A DNA stretch of 64,000 bases, taken from Conexibacter arvalis. GTDB lineage: Bacteria; Actinomycetota; Thermoleophilia; Solirubrobacterales; Solirubrobacteraceae. The stretch lies in NCBI RefSeq assembly GCF_014199525.1, contig NZ_JACHNU010000009.1, positions 1 through 64,000 on the forward strand, read 5' to 3'. This document shows, in pieces, positions 26,177-34,207 of this stretch. Position numbers and translations under genes: made by a program. Every line of letters starts with the position of its first letter. The first letter of the stretch is position 1. The notes under the pieces are model-generated. The model ran no database searches and was not told the DNA's origin. It was given only the letters and a program-made list of their open reading frames with translations.

Positions 26177-26955
26177 CCCTCGACCTCCCGGGCCGCCGCT
26201 TCCAGATCGTCCACCGCGCCCGCGCGGCCGCCCTCGGCGAGCCGCACGAACGTCTCCTTGTTGCCCTTCGGTCCCGGCAGGCCCGACGAGACGTAGCCGA
26301 GCACCGCGGCGCCGTGCTCGCGCGCCGTCGCGCCGACCGCGACGAGCGCGGCGCGCCGGTCGGCGGCGTCGCGCACGACGCCGCCCTTGCCGACCTTCTC
26401 GCGGCCGACCTCGAACTGCGGCTTGACCATCGCGAGGCCGTCGAAGCGCTCGGCCATGGTCGCCAGCACCGCCGGCAGCACCTTCGTCAGCGAGATGAAG
26501 GAGACGTCGGCGACGAGCAGGTCGGGCGCGTACGGCAGCTCGTCGCGCTCCAGCCGGCGGGCGTTGCTGCGCTCCAGCACCGTCACCCGCTCGTCGGAGC
26601 GGATCCGCCAGTCGAGCTCGCCGTAGGCGACGTCGAGCGCGACGACGTGCGCGGCGCCGCGCTGCAGCAGGCAGTCGGTGAAGCCGCCGGTCGAGGCGCC
26701 GACGTCGAGCGCCCGCCGTCCGCTGACGTCGAGCCCGGTCGCGTCGAGCGCGTTGGCGAGCTTCGTGCCGCCGCGCGAGACGAACGCCGGCTGCGCCGTC
26801 ACGTCGACCTCGACGTCGGCCGGCACGAGCTGGCCGGGCTTCTCCGCCCGCCGGCGCTCCCGGCCGAGCAGCACCTCCCCGGCGAGCACCGAGGCGGCGG
26901 CGCGCGAACGGGACGTGAAGATGCCCCGCTCGGCGAGCAGCGTGTCGAGTCGCAT
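26173..26955 (-). CDS. tlyA: TlyA family rRNA 2'-O-methyltransferase
   Basis: The 260-residue protein has an N-terminal S4 RNA-binding domain (MRLDTLLAERGIFTSRSRAA) and an FtsJ-like methyltransferase domain. The SAM-binding loop is ALDVGASTGGFTDCLL and the catalytic-site lysine is in MVKPQFE. In mycobacteria TlyA methylates 16S and 23S rRNA and its loss gives capreomycin resistance. I chose ATG 26955; GTG 26967 would add four residues. It is the first gene of the long operon running to deoB, and its promoter must lie in 26956-27148, shared with the divergent gene at 27149. Confidence 0.92.
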   Translation of the reverse strand: MRLDTLLAERGIFTSRSRAAASVLAGEVLLGRERRRAEKPGQLVPADVEVDVTAQPAFVSRGGTKLANALDATGLDVSGRRALDVGASTGGFTDCLLQRGAAHVVALDVAYGELDWRIRSDERVTVLERSNARRLERDELPYAPDLLVADVSFISLTKVLPAVLATMAERFDGLAMVKPQFEVGREKVGKGGVVRDAADRRAALVAVGATAREHGAAVLGYVSSGLPGPKGNKETFVRLAEGGRAGAVDDLEAAAREVEG

Positions 26956-26994
26956 CTTCGTCGTCACCGCGCGACACGCTACCGGCACCGGCAC

Positions 26995-27116
26995 CCGAAG
27001 CTCACACCACCCTGCGCGAGCGCACGCGATCGCCCGTCCCGCAGGCGATCGCGCGATATGTGGCGAACGCCACGACGACGTCGAACGCGACCGTTCAGCT
27101 GTGCCGAAGCTCACAC
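26995..27116. repeat. Direct and inverted repeats in the tlyA divergent promoter region
   Basis: The 13-base sequence CCGAAGCTCACAC occurs at 26995-27007 and again at 27104-27116. Between the copies is a perfect 9-base inverted repeat (GCGATCGCC 27026-27034, GGCGATCGC 27044-27052, 9-base loop). All lie between the divergent tlyA and the gene at 27149, so they are candidate regulatory sites. I cannot link them to a regulator. Confidence 0.5.
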
Positions 27117-27148
27117 ACCTTCCCGGTGCGCAGGCCCACGATGGAGCC

Positions 27149-27490
27149 ATGCTGACGGCGCTTCGCCCACTCTCCCTCCCCACCCACGGCGCGGTCGAGC
27201 TGCTGCTCGGCGTGCTCGCCCTCGCCGCCCCGTTCGCGCTCGGCTTCGGCCCGGCCGGCGTGCTCCTGTCAGGCCTGATCGGCGTGCTCGCGATCGGCCT
27301 CGCGCTCGACGCGACCCAGCCGCGGGCCGTCGCCGCGCACCAGGGCTTCGACTACGGCCTCGCCTTCGGCGCGGTCGCCGTCGCGCTCCCGCTCGCGCTC
27401 GCGGGCGAGGGCACGGCGGCGCTCTTCGTCGCCCTGATCGGCGCCGCGCAGCTCGCGCTCAACGCCGGCACCCGCTACAGCGGCCGCTGA
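27149..27490 (+). CDS. Small hypothetical membrane protein
   Basis: The 113-residue protein consists of about four hydrophobic segments rich in Ala, Gly, Leu and Val, separated by short loops. It resembles actinobacterial SPW-repeat or similar four-helix membrane proteins in size, but I see no diagnostic motif and leave it unnamed. A weak GGAG lies 3 bases before the ATG. A strong terminator hairpin 37 bases after the stop makes it a single-gene transcript, divergent from tlyA. Confidence 0.7.
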   Translation: MLTALRPLSLPTHGAVELLLGVLALAAPFALGFGPAGVLLSGLIGVLAIGLALDATQPRAVAAHQGFDYGLAFGAVAVALPLALAGEGTAALFVALIGAAQLALNAGTRYSGR

Positions 27491-27527
27491 CCCGGCCGCC
27501 GCCGCGACCACCGACGCATCTCCCTCC

Positions 27528-27555
27528 GGAACGGCCCGCCTCGGCGGGCCGTTCC
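27528..27555 (+). terminator. Strong hairpin terminator after the 113-residue membrane protein
   Basis: A perfect 13-base inverted repeat (GGAACGGCCCGCC, then its complement) with a 2-base centre lies 37 bases after the stop at 27490. No T-run follows. The rest of 27491-27687 shows no gene; it must contain the promoter of the GH6-like gene at 27688, but I see no convincing -35/-10 pair. Confidence 0.75.
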
Positions 27556-27687
27556 GCGTCGCGGAGCCCTCCGACGTCGGCGATTCGTCCGCTCGCCGAC
27601 CGCTTCGCTCCAGCGCACGGCGGCGCGGCCGACTGACAGGGATGCACTGACGCGGTGCGCGCGTCCCCGTCCCCAGTCCCCACCTCC

Positions 27688-29103
27688 ATGTCCCGAACCA
27701 TCCCCCGCCTCGCCGCCGTCGCGGCGGCGTCGCTCCTGACGCTCGTCGCCGTCCCCGCCGCCTCGGCCGACGGCACCGTCCGCCTCGCCTCCGAGTCCTA
27801 CACGGTCACCGAGGGCGACGGCTCCGCCGCGATCAAGGTCGTCCGCACCGACGCCCGCCAGGCCGGCAGAGTCCGCTTCGGCGTCTGGTACGACCGCAGC
27901 GCGACCGCCCACCAGGACTACCAGCCGGTCAGCGGGCGCGTCGACTTCGCGCCCGGGCAGACCGAGGCGTTCTTCCACGTCCCGATCGTCGACGACGCGA
28001 TCGTCGAAGGGCCCGAGACGGTCAAGGTCGGCCTCTACGGCCCGTACCCGATGAAGCTCGGGACCCCAAACCGCGGCAAGCTGACGATCCTCGACAACGA
28101 CGCCGTCAAGACCGAGCGCGACCCCCTCAACCCGCTGATGCTCGACGTCGCGCCGACCAACGGCAACCCGCTCCAGGGCGCGCGCTTCTTCGTCGACGAG
28201 GAGTGGGGACTCGCGCAGGTCGCGATCAGAAAGCACAAGCGCCGCCACCCGAAGGCCGCCGAGCAGCTGCGCGTGATCGCCGAGCAGCCCGAGACCAAGC
28301 GGTTCGGCACCTGGACCAAGCGGCCGCGGTTCGAGATCTCGACCTACCTCCAGCGCGTCCAGCAGACCGACCCGGGCTCGGTCCCGCTCGTCGCCACCTA
28401 CCGGCTCAAGCATCTGCAGTGCGGTGGGGTCAGCGACTCGCGCAAGGACGTCGCCTCCTACAAGCGCTGGTACGACGAGTTCGCCGCCGGGATCGGCAAC
28501 CAGCGGATCGTCCTCTTCTACGAGATCGACGCGCTGATCACGATGAAGTGCCTCTCGGCCAAGGGCCGCGCCGCGCGGATCGAGGAGCTCCGCTACGCGA
28601 TCGACGTACTCTCGAAGCTGCCGCACGCGGTCGTCTACGTCGACGCCGGCTCCGGGCTCGCCCACGGCGCGCCCTACATCGCGGCGAAGCTGCGCCAGGT
28701 CGGGGTCCGCAAGATCCAGGGCTTCTTCACCAACGCGACCCACCAGAACTGGACGAGCAAGGAGATCAGGTACGCACAGCAGCTGCGGCGGCTGACCGGT
28801 GGCAAGGCCCGCTTCGTCGTCAACACCTCCGGCAACGGCCGCGGCCCCGACGTGCCGAAGGACCGCGTCAAGCACGGCAACTCGTTCCGCTGCAACTCGC
28901 CGCAGAACGGCCTCGGCCCCAGACCGACCTCCGACGTGCCGGCGAGATACACCGGCCTCGACGCGCTCGTGTGGATCGGCAACCCCGGCCGCTCGGCCGG
29001 CAGATGCGCGCTGAAGCTGTACAGACGCGTGCCGCCGACCGGCAGCTTCTGGCTCGAGTACGCGCTCAAGCTGATCGAGAACGCCAACCACGCGATCCGC
29101 TAG
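27688..29103 (+). CDS. Secreted Calx-beta/GH6-like protein, copy 1
   Basis: The 471-residue protein has a signal peptide (residues 1-28), one Calx-beta domain (about 30-138) and a C-terminal domain homologous to GH6 cellulases (about 160-468). GH6 landmarks are the FYEIDALI acid region (D281, aligned with the catalytic acid), YVDAG (D319), GFFTNATHQN and NTSGNGRG. Two other GH6 residues are lost: the Asp of the usual RDC motif is Q244 (HLQC), and the PGEADG-type loop is PGRSAG (433-438), so the Glu and putative base Asp become R435 and A437. Hydrolysis of cellulose is therefore doubtful; carbohydrate binding or another reaction is possible. Start ATG 27688 gives the clean signal peptide. AGA arginine codons are common. 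Confidence 0.82.
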   Translation: MSRTIPRLAAVAAASLLTLVAVPAASADGTVRLASESYTVTEGDGSAAIKVVRTDARQAGRVRFGVWYDRSATAHQDYQPVSGRVDFAPGQTEAFFHVPIVDDAIVEGPETVKVGLYGPYPMKLGTPNRGKLTILDNDAVKTERDPLNPLMLDVAPTNGNPLQGARFFVDEEWGLAQVAIRKHKRRHPKAAEQLRVIAEQPETKRFGTWTKRPRFEISTYLQRVQQTDPGSVPLVATYRLKHLQCGGVSDSRKDVASYKRWYDEFAAGIGNQRIVLFYEIDALITMKCLSAKGRAARIEELRYAIDVLSKLPHAVVYVDAGSGLAHGAPYIAAKLRQVGVRKIQGFFTNATHQNWTSKEIRYAQQLRRLTGGKARFVVNTSGNGRGPDVPKDRVKHGNSFRCNSPQNGLGPRPTSDVPARYTGLDALVWIGNPGRSAGRCALKLYRRVPPTGSFWLEYALKLIENANHAIR

Positions 29104-29186
29104 GCGCCAACAACCGGCGCCTGCGGACGCCGCGCTCCGGTCGCTCCCCGCGATCCGGAATCCCTGCAAGGCAAACATTTCCCAAA

Positions 29187-29232
29187 CCGTCCCATCGCTG
29201 CCTGAGCGGTGGGACGGTGTCCGTGTACGGAC
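29187..29232 (+). terminator. Hairpin between the two GH6-like genes
   Basis: CCGTCCCATCGC (29187-29198) pairs with GCGGTGGGACGG (29206-29217) with one mismatch and a 7-base loop. A second short palindrome, GTCCGT-GT-ACGGAC, follows at 29219-29232. They lie between the tandem genes, so they may end the first transcript or regulate the second. Confidence 0.55.
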
Positions 29233-29298
29233 GTGTGCACGAGGAGGGCACGGGTAACTTCCCGGCGGATTTCCCGACGACTGGGAGGCCGTCGAGCC

Positions 29299-30690
29299 AT
29301 GTCCCTCCGCAAGCTGCTCATCCTGCCGTGCCTGGCGCTGCCCGCGCTCGCCGTCGCCCCGGCCGTCGCCGGGGCGGCCGTCCGCCTCACCTCGACGACG
29401 TTCACCGTCGAGGAGGGCGCCGGCGCCGCGACGATCACCTTCACCCGCGACGACCCGTCGCGGCGCGGCGAGGTCCGCTACGGCGCCTGGCACAGAAGCG
29501 CCCAGCCGCACCACGACTACAAGCCGGTGAAGGGACGGGTCGACCTCGCCCCCGGCCAGCGCGAGGGCTCCTTCCAGGTCCCGATCGTCGACGACCCGCT
29601 CGTCGAGCCGAAGGAGACGATCGCGGTCGGCATCTTCGGCACCTACCCGGAGAGAGTCGGCAGACCGTCGCGGGCGCTGCTGACGATCGTCGACGACGAC
29701 GCGATCTCGACCGAGCGCGACCCGGTCAACCCGCTCGGGCTGAACCCGCCCCCGCCCGGCGGCAACCCGCTGCACGGCGCCCGCTTCTACACCAACCCGC
29801 CCGCGACGCTGGCCGGCACGGTCGCGCGCAGAATCCGGCGCAAGCGGCCGGCCGCGGCGAGAGCGCTGTCGGTGATCGCCGAGCAGCCGGAGGCGAAGCG
29901 GTTCGGCAGCTGGAACAGGAAGCCCGGCCACGCCGTCGCGCAGTGGCTGTCGGCTGCCCACCACCACGATCCCGACGAGGTCCCGCTGCTGGCGACCTAC
30001 CGGCTGCGCCACCGCAGCTGCGGCGGCGTCGGCGACAGCCGGCGCGAGGCGGCCCGCTACAAGGAGTGGTACCGCAAGTTCGCCCAGGGGGTCGGCAACC
30101 AGCGGGTGGTGATCTTCTACGAGATCGACGCGCTGATCACCGTCAAGTGCCTCTCCCGCCGCGGCCTGCGCACCCGCATCGACGAGATGCGCTCGGCGAT
30201 CGCGACGCTGGCGGCGCTGCCGCGCGCGGTCGTCTACGTCGACGCCGGCGCCAGCGACGCCCGTCCGCCCCAGAACATGGCCAAGCTGCTGCGCAAGGTC
30301 GGCGTCGGGCGGATCCAAGGCTTCTACACCAACGCCACCCACCAGAACAAGACGCTGCGCGAGATCAAGTACGCGAACAAGATCTCGGCGCGCATCGGCG
30401 GCAAGCACTACGTGATCAACACGGCGACCAACGGCAAGGGCGCGCTGCGGCCGAGAAACCGCGTCCGCTACGGCAACTCGATCCGCTGCAACGCCCCCGA
30501 CCGCGGCCTCGGGCCGAAGCCGACGTGGAACGTGCCGGCCCGCTTCGGCCGCCTCGACGGGGTCTTCTGGATCGGCAACCCCGGCCGCTCGGCCGGCAGC
30601 TGCGGCAGACTCGACGCGCCGGCCGGCAGCTTCGCGCTCAGCTACGCGCTCGAGCTGATCAAGAACGCCAACTTCCGCCTGCCGCGCTGA
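29299..30690 (+). CDS. Secreted Calx-beta/GH6-like protein, copy 2
   Basis: The 463-residue paralogue has the same layout as the gene before it: signal peptide (1-26), Calx-beta (27-134) and GH6-like domain (155-460). The ATG at 29299 has GGGAGG ten bases upstream. It keeps D277 (FYEIDALI) and D315 (YVDAG). It again lacks the RDC aspartate (S240 in HRSC) and the base-loop acids (PGRSAG, 428-433). That both copies share the loss, with different replacements at the first site, suggests an old change under selection and not decay of one copy. The product would be exported. A strong hairpin group follows the stop. Confidence 0.82.
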   Translation: MSLRKLLILPCLALPALAVAPAVAGAAVRLTSTTFTVEEGAGAATITFTRDDPSRRGEVRYGAWHRSAQPHHDYKPVKGRVDLAPGQREGSFQVPIVDDPLVEPKETIAVGIFGTYPERVGRPSRALLTIVDDDAISTERDPVNPLGLNPPPPGGNPLHGARFYTNPPATLAGTVARRIRRKRPAAARALSVIAEQPEAKRFGSWNRKPGHAVAQWLSAAHHHDPDEVPLLATYRLRHRSCGGVGDSRREAARYKEWYRKFAQGVGNQRVVIFYEIDALITVKCLSRRGLRTRIDEMRSAIATLAALPRAVVYVDAGASDARPPQNMAKLLRKVGVGRIQGFYTNATHQNKTLREIKYANKISARIGGKHYVINTATNGKGALRPRNRVRYGNSIRCNAPDRGLGPKPTWNVPARFGRLDGVFWIGNPGRSAGSCGRLDAPAGSFALSYALELIKNANFRLPR

Positions 30691-30735
30691 GCCGGCGGCG
30701 CTGCCCGGCCGCTCGGCGGCAGCGGCCCGCCGGCT

Positions 30736-30771
30736 GCCCGCCGGCGGGCGGCCGGGGCGCTGACCCCGGCC
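30736..30771. terminator. Paired hairpins between convergent genes
   Basis: A 14-base palindrome (GCCCGCCGGCGGGC, 30736-30749) is followed directly by an 8-base stem (GGCCGGGG 30750-30757, CCCCGGCC 30764-30771) with a 6-base loop. They sit between the GH6-like gene and the convergent DUF11 gene and probably end transcription from both sides. Confidence 0.65.
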
Positions 30772-30790
30772 ACCCGCACGAAGCGGTCGG

Positions 30791-33700
30791 TCAGCCGGTC
30801 ACGCCGCCGGCCTTGACCTGGCCGGCCGCGACCGTCACCGCGCGCTTGGCGCGGACGATCGCCGCGCCGGGCGCCGTCGCGGTCGCCGTGTTGACCTTGC
30901 GCCCGGCGGCGCCTCTCAGCACGCGGGCGGCGAAGGTGATCCGCTTCGTCGCCCCGGCGCCGAGGCGCTGGATCGTCCAGCAGTGGGCGCCGCGCCGCAG
31001 CGTCGCTCTCGGCGCGGAGCGGACCAGCGCGATGCCGGACGGCAGGCGGTCGCAGACGCGCACGCCGCGCAGCGCGAAGCCGCTGGCGTTGGTGACGCGC
31101 AGCGTGTAGCGCAGCTGGCCGCCGGCGCGCACGACCTGGCGATCGGCGCTCTTGCGCAGGCGCAGCAGCCCGCGGACCTTCGTCGTCGCGCGGCCGAGGT
31201 TGTCGCCGGCGTTCGGGTCGGGCTCGTTCCCGGTCACGCTCGCGGCGTTGCGCAGCGTGCCCGCCGCGCGCGGCTGGACGACGATCGCGATCCGCGCCTC
31301 GGCGCCCGGCGCCAGCGTGCCGAGCTGGCAGCGGATCGGCACCGTGCGGGTGCAGCTCCCCGTCGTCGGCCGGACCGAACGGACCTTCACGGGGAGGCTC
31401 GGCGTGTCGAGCACCTCGACCCCGGTCGCGGTCCCCGGGCCCTTGTTGGTGACGACCAGCGTGTACCTGATCGCTCTCGCCCCGACGACGCGGCCGCGGT
31501 CGGCCCGCTTGACGATCGCGAGGTCGGCCTCCTGCGGGATCGCCGGCGGCGCCTCAGGCGTCGGCGGCACCGGCGGCTCGACGCTCGGGACTCTCGTCGT
31601 CGTTCTGTTGTTCGGCGTTCTCGGATCCTCCTGGTCGCCCTCGACCTCGGCGCCGTTGACGAGCTCGCCGGGGGCGTCGGCGCGGGCCGAGACGAGCACC
31701 TGCGCCGTCCCGCCGGAGGCCACTCTGCCGATCGCGCAGGTGACGGTCGCGCCCTGCAGGGTGCAGCGGCCCTGGCTCGCCTCCGCCGACAGCAGCGTCA
31801 GGCCGCTGCCGGCGGTGTCGGTCACCGTCACGCCGGTGGCGTCGCTGGGGCCGGCGTTGCGGACGACCAGCGTGTAGAACAGCTGCTGCCCGACGAGCAC
31901 GCGCTCGACCGACGGCTGCTTGACGATCGACAGGTCGGCGCGCGGCTCCAGCGGCACTCTGCGGGTGCTTCTGTTGTTGCCCGGGTCGGGATCTCTCGTG
32001 TCGCTGGTGACCGTGGCGGTGTTGTCGATCCGTCTGTCGACGGAGCTGGCGACTCTGACGACGATTCTGAAGCTGGTCGTCGCGCCGGCGGCCAGCGTGT
32101 CGACCGTGCAGGTGACGGTGCCGCGGGCCAGTCTGCACGCTCTGTCGGACGAGACATGGCTCACGCCGGCCGGCAGCGGATCGCTGACGACGACGTTTCT
32201 CGCCGTGCTCGGGCCGTGGTTGGCGACCTCGAGCGTGTAGGTGATCCGCTCGCCGGGGATCGCTCTCGCCCGGTTGGCTCTCTTCACGATCGAGAGGTCG
32301 GCGAGCTCCTCGATCGGGGTCGGGGGCGTCGAGCGGTTGTTGCCGGGGTCGGGATCGGGCGTTCTGCCCGTCACCGTCGCCTCGTTGACGATCGTGCCGG
32401 TCGCCGAGGCGGCGACGGTCGTGCCGATCTGGATGGTCTGGACCGCGCCCGGCGCCAGCGCGCCGAGCGCGCAGCTGACGACCTGGCCGCTCGCGGTGCA
32501 GCCGGCCGGCACGCTCGTGACCGTCAGCTGGGACGGCAGGGTGTCGGCGACGACGACGTCGCGGGCGGTGCTGGGGCCGTCGTTGCGGACGGTCAGCGTG
32601 TAGTCGAGCGGCTGACCGGGATGGGCCGGGCTGGCGCTCGGCACCTTGACGATCGAGAGGTCGGCGGAGCAGACGACCCGCGCGAGCGTCTCGTCGCCGG
32701 GGTCGACGGTCGTCGGATCGTCGGAGTCGACCGTGATCGGCGGGAGCGCCCCGACGGTCAGCGTGCCCTGCGCCTGGTTGGCGGCGTTCACGTCGCAGCC
32801 GTGATCGGGGCTGACCCGGACGCGCGCGGTGATCGTGACCGTCTCGCCCGGCATGATCGGACCGCTGACGGTGAGCGTGTCGCTGTCGGCGTAGCTGCTC
32901 GGCGTGCCGAAGGCGGTCGGGTCGACCGTGACGCCGCCCGGCACGTAGCTCATGCCGGCCGGGAGCACGTCGGAGAATCTGAGCGTGCCGGCCTGCAGCG
33001 CGCGGCTGGTCGCGCGGTAGGTGTAGACCAGCTCGCCACCGGCCGTCACGGTGCGCGGGCTGACGTCCTTGGTCAGCGCCAGGCCGTTGGCGCAGGAGGC
33101 GGCGTCGACGTTGCTGGCCGCCGGCGCGGGGCCGAGCGCGTCGATCGTCTGGCCGGCGATGTCGATCGCGAAGATCGCCTGCGGCACGGTCGCGGTGTTG
33201 TTGTACGCGAGCAGCGTGCCGTCGGGCAGGAACCACTGGCCGCCGGCGATGTGGCCCGGCGCGACGATCGGGCCGGCGGTCACCGTGCCGGTCGCGAGGT
33301 CGACGATCAGCTCGTGGGTGCCGGCGCCCTTCGTCGTGTAGAGCTTGCCGTCGATCGGGCTGACGGCGACGTCGGCGCCGACGACCGAGGCGTCGGCGGC
33401 CGAGAGGGTTCTGACGACTCTCGGCGTCGGGCCGGAGATGTCGTAGATCGCGCCGGTGGTCGTCGCGTTGCCCCAGACGAAGAAGGTCCCGTCGGCGAGG
33501 ATCGCGCCGACGATCATCGCGTGGGTCGGCGCGCCCACGGGCTGCCCGATGTCGGTGAACAGCGGTCTGCCGGAGCCGTCATTCTCGATGCGGACGAGGC
33601 TTCTGCTGGTGTTGTCGACGGCGTACATGAAGCCGTCGTGCGGGCGGAAGGCGAGCGCGTTGATGTGCGTGCCGGTCGTCTGCCCCAGCGTCGTCAGCGC

Positions 33701-33949
33701 ATACGAGCCGTCCGGCTGTCTGTCGGCGCGCTGGAAGAGCGTGTTGCCGCCGGTGCCTCTCGTGTCGAACTGCGTCACGTACCCGGCCGCGTCGCAGCTC
33801 CAGGGCGCCGCGCTCGCCGCGGGCGCCGCGGCCCCGGCGGCGACCGTCATCAGCGCGGCAGCGAGCGCGGCGCGGCGGACGCGCCGTCTGCGGCCACGCG
33901 GCACCGTGGGCGCGGCCCCTCCCGCGCCTCTCCGCAAGATCCTTGCCAT
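30791..33949 (-). CDS. Large secreted DUF11-repeat protein
   Basis: The 1052-residue protein has a basic N-terminus and signal peptide (about residues 1-47). A propeller-like domain of about 260 residues follows (repeats such as NALAFRPHDGFMYAVD, DVAVSPIDGKLYTT), as in other DUF11-linked surface proteins. Six DUF11-type modules come next, each opening with a form of LSIVK, a YTL(x)VxN strand and a DPDPGNN- or DPNAGDN-like end. No LPxTG or C-terminal anchor is visible, so it may be secreted or held by other means. GGGAG lies 7 bases before the ATG. Adhesin or surface-layer function is inferred only from repeat type. AGA codons are abundant. Confidence 0.85.
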   Translation of the reverse strand: MARILRRGAGGAAPTVPRGRRRRVRRAALAAALMTVAAGAAAPAASAAPWSCDAAGYVTQFDTRGTGGNTLFQRADRQPDGSYALTTLGQTTGTHINALAFRPHDGFMYAVDNTSRSLVRIENDGSGRPLFTDIGQPVGAPTHAMIVGAILADGTFFVWGNATTTGAIYDISGPTPRVVRTLSAADASVVGADVAVSPIDGKLYTTKGAGTHELIVDLATGTVTAGPIVAPGHIAGGQWFLPDGTLLAYNNTATVPQAIFAIDIAGQTIDALGPAPAASNVDAASCANGLALTKDVSPRTVTAGGELVYTYRATSRALQAGTLRFSDVLPAGMSYVPGGVTVDPTAFGTPSSYADSDTLTVSGPIMPGETVTITARVRVSPDHGCDVNAANQAQGTLTVGALPPITVDSDDPTTVDPGDETLARVVCSADLSIVKVPSASPAHPGQPLDYTLTVRNDGPSTARDVVVADTLPSQLTVTSVPAGCTASGQVVSCALGALAPGAVQTIQIGTTVAASATGTIVNEATVTGRTPDPDPGNNRSTPPTPIEELADLSIVKRANRARAIPGERITYTLEVANHGPSTARNVVVSDPLPAGVSHVSSDRACRLARGTVTCTVDTLAAGATTSFRIVVRVASSVDRRIDNTATVTSDTRDPDPGNNRSTRRVPLEPRADLSIVKQPSVERVLVGQQLFYTLVVRNAGPSDATGVTVTDTAGSGLTLLSAEASQGRCTLQGATVTCAIGRVASGGTAQVLVSARADAPGELVNGAEVEGDQEDPRTPNNRTTTRVPSVEPPVPPTPEAPPAIPQEADLAIVKRADRGRVVGARAIRYTLVVTNKGPGTATGVEVLDTPSLPVKVRSVRPTTGSCTRTVPIRCQLGTLAPGAEARIAIVVQPRAAGTLRNAASVTGNEPDPNAGDNLGRATTKVRGLLRLRKSADRQVVRAGGQLRYTLRVTNASGFALRGVRVCDRLPSGIALVRSAPRATLRRGAHCWTIQRLGAGATKRITFAARVLRGAAGRKVNTATATAPGAAIVRAKRAVTVAAGQVKAGGVTG

Positions 33950-34042
33950 CGTGTCTCCCGTCGTCGCGGGCCGACGGCATCCAGCCTCGGCCCATGTCGA
34001 AACACGGCCCCGCCGCTGCGACCGCGAGGCCCACCAGCGGCC

Positions 34043-34048
34043 ATCATA
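34043..34048 (-). promoter_or_regulatory. Candidate -10 of the DUF11 gene
   Basis: TATGAT on the minus strand (5 of 6 against TATAAT) lies about 95 bases before the DUF11 start codon. The -35 side is weak (ATTACC or similar at 17-18 bases), which fits a promoter that needs an activator bound further upstream. Confidence 0.4.
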
Positions 34049-34084
34049 GTGACAAGGAGTCGAAGCGGTAATCGAGCGCGCACC

Positions 34085-34112
34085 TGACAGTGAACGCAAT
34101 CGTTCACTGACA
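34085..34112. promoter_or_regulatory. 28-base palindromic operator candidate
   Basis: The arms CAGTGAACG (34088-34096) and CGTTCACTG (34101-34109) are a perfect inverted repeat with a CAAT centre. The match extends to 12-base arms with one mismatch. The centre lies about 50 bases upstream of the candidate -10 of the DUF11 gene, and dxs ends at 34208 on the other side. The half-site GTGAACG with a 4-base centre resembles operators of TetR-type dimers, but no such regulator lies nearby. Confidence 0.6.
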
Positions 34113-34172
34113 TGTTCGGCTCCGCGATTATCTACATAAGCGGTGGAGGATTGGTGAGCTCTGGCGAATTAT

Positions 34173-34206
34173 GGGCGCGCGCGAGCCGCCGCCGCAGAGC
34201 GCGCCC
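34173..34206 (-). terminator. Hairpin downstream of dxs
   Basis: GGGCGCGC (34173-34180) pairs with GCGCGCCC (34199-34206) across an 18-base loop, two bases after the dxs stop. The long loop and missing T-run make it a modest terminator candidate. It separates the isoprenoid operon from the DUF11 promoter region. Confidence 0.4.
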
Positions 34207-34207
34207 G

